Shown here piece by piece: positions 5,872-5,873 of a stretch of DNA of 5,873 nt (the stretch's first letter is position 1; each line of letters begins with the position of its first letter). The stretch comes from Candidatus Culexmicrobium profundum (GTDB taxonomy: Archaea > Thermoproteota > Methanomethylicia > Culexarchaeales > Culexmicrobiaceae). The stretch is taken from contig JANZKD010000257.1 of assembly GCA_025061245.1 (NCBI GenBank), positions 1 to 5,873 of the forward strand, written 5' to 3'. Made by a program: the position numbers and the translations under genes. The notes under the pieces are model-generated. The model was not told the origin of the DNA. It saw only the letters and a list, made by a program, of their open reading frames with translations, and searched no databases.

Positions 5872-5873
5872 AA

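Noticed and set aside
1..5873. CRISPR arrays, insertion sequences, tRNA or rRNA genes
   Set aside because: I saw no regularly spaced repeats, no transposase frame or terminal repeats, and nothing resembling a tRNA or rRNA; nearly all of the window is accounted for by protein genes.

Overview
The window reads as a piece of an AT-rich archaeal chromosome, probably from a thermophilic or TACK-type lineage. The grounds are BRE/TATA-like boxes about 27 bases upstream of start codons (several genes look leaderless), heavy use of AGA/AGG and ATA codons, an AbrB/PIN toxin-antitoxin pair, and an FmdE-domain protein. The lineage is inference; no rRNA or other phylogenetic marker is present.

Layout. 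Bases 1-1527 hold a minus-strand pair: a short-chain dehydrogenase/reductase (SDR) followed with no gap by the N-terminal half of an N-acyl-D-amino-acid deacylase, which runs off the left edge. Diverging from it, bases 1638-2928 hold a plus-strand pair: an FmdE-domain protein with a C-terminal four-cysteine zinc ribbon, then 13 bases later a small membrane protein that looks like the substrate-binding (S) component of an ECF vitamin or metal transporter. Nine bases beyond its stop, and convergent with it, lies a minus-strand ABC-2 export pair (4856-2938): an ATPase whose stop overlaps the start of a six-helix permease (ATGA). The ATPase keeps Walker A and B but seems to lack the usual Q-loop, D-loop and switch-His residues. 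A 229-base divergent intergenic region carries promoters for this operon and for a plus-strand vapBC pair (5086-5753). The last 120 bases hold no complete gene, but a TATA-like box and an ATG at the very edge suggest another leaderless gene.

How the genes may work together. The SDR and deacylase look like one catabolic unit acting on N-acylated D-amino acids or related small molecules, though the SDR substrate cannot be read from the sequence. The FmdE-like protein and the S component probably form one transcript; FmdE proteins bind metals, so a link between cofactor or metal handling and uptake is a reasonable but unproven idea. No ECF ATPase or T component is present, so the S component would need a shared module elsewhere. 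The ABC-2 pair and vapBC are separate units.

Base use is strongly strand-dependent over roughly 1-4860: minus-strand genes prefer codons ending in T/G and plus-strand genes codons ending in A/C. The vapBC pair does not follow this pattern. I did not find a clearly novel multi-gene system. The best leads are the degenerate ABC ATPase and the FmdE/S-component couple.
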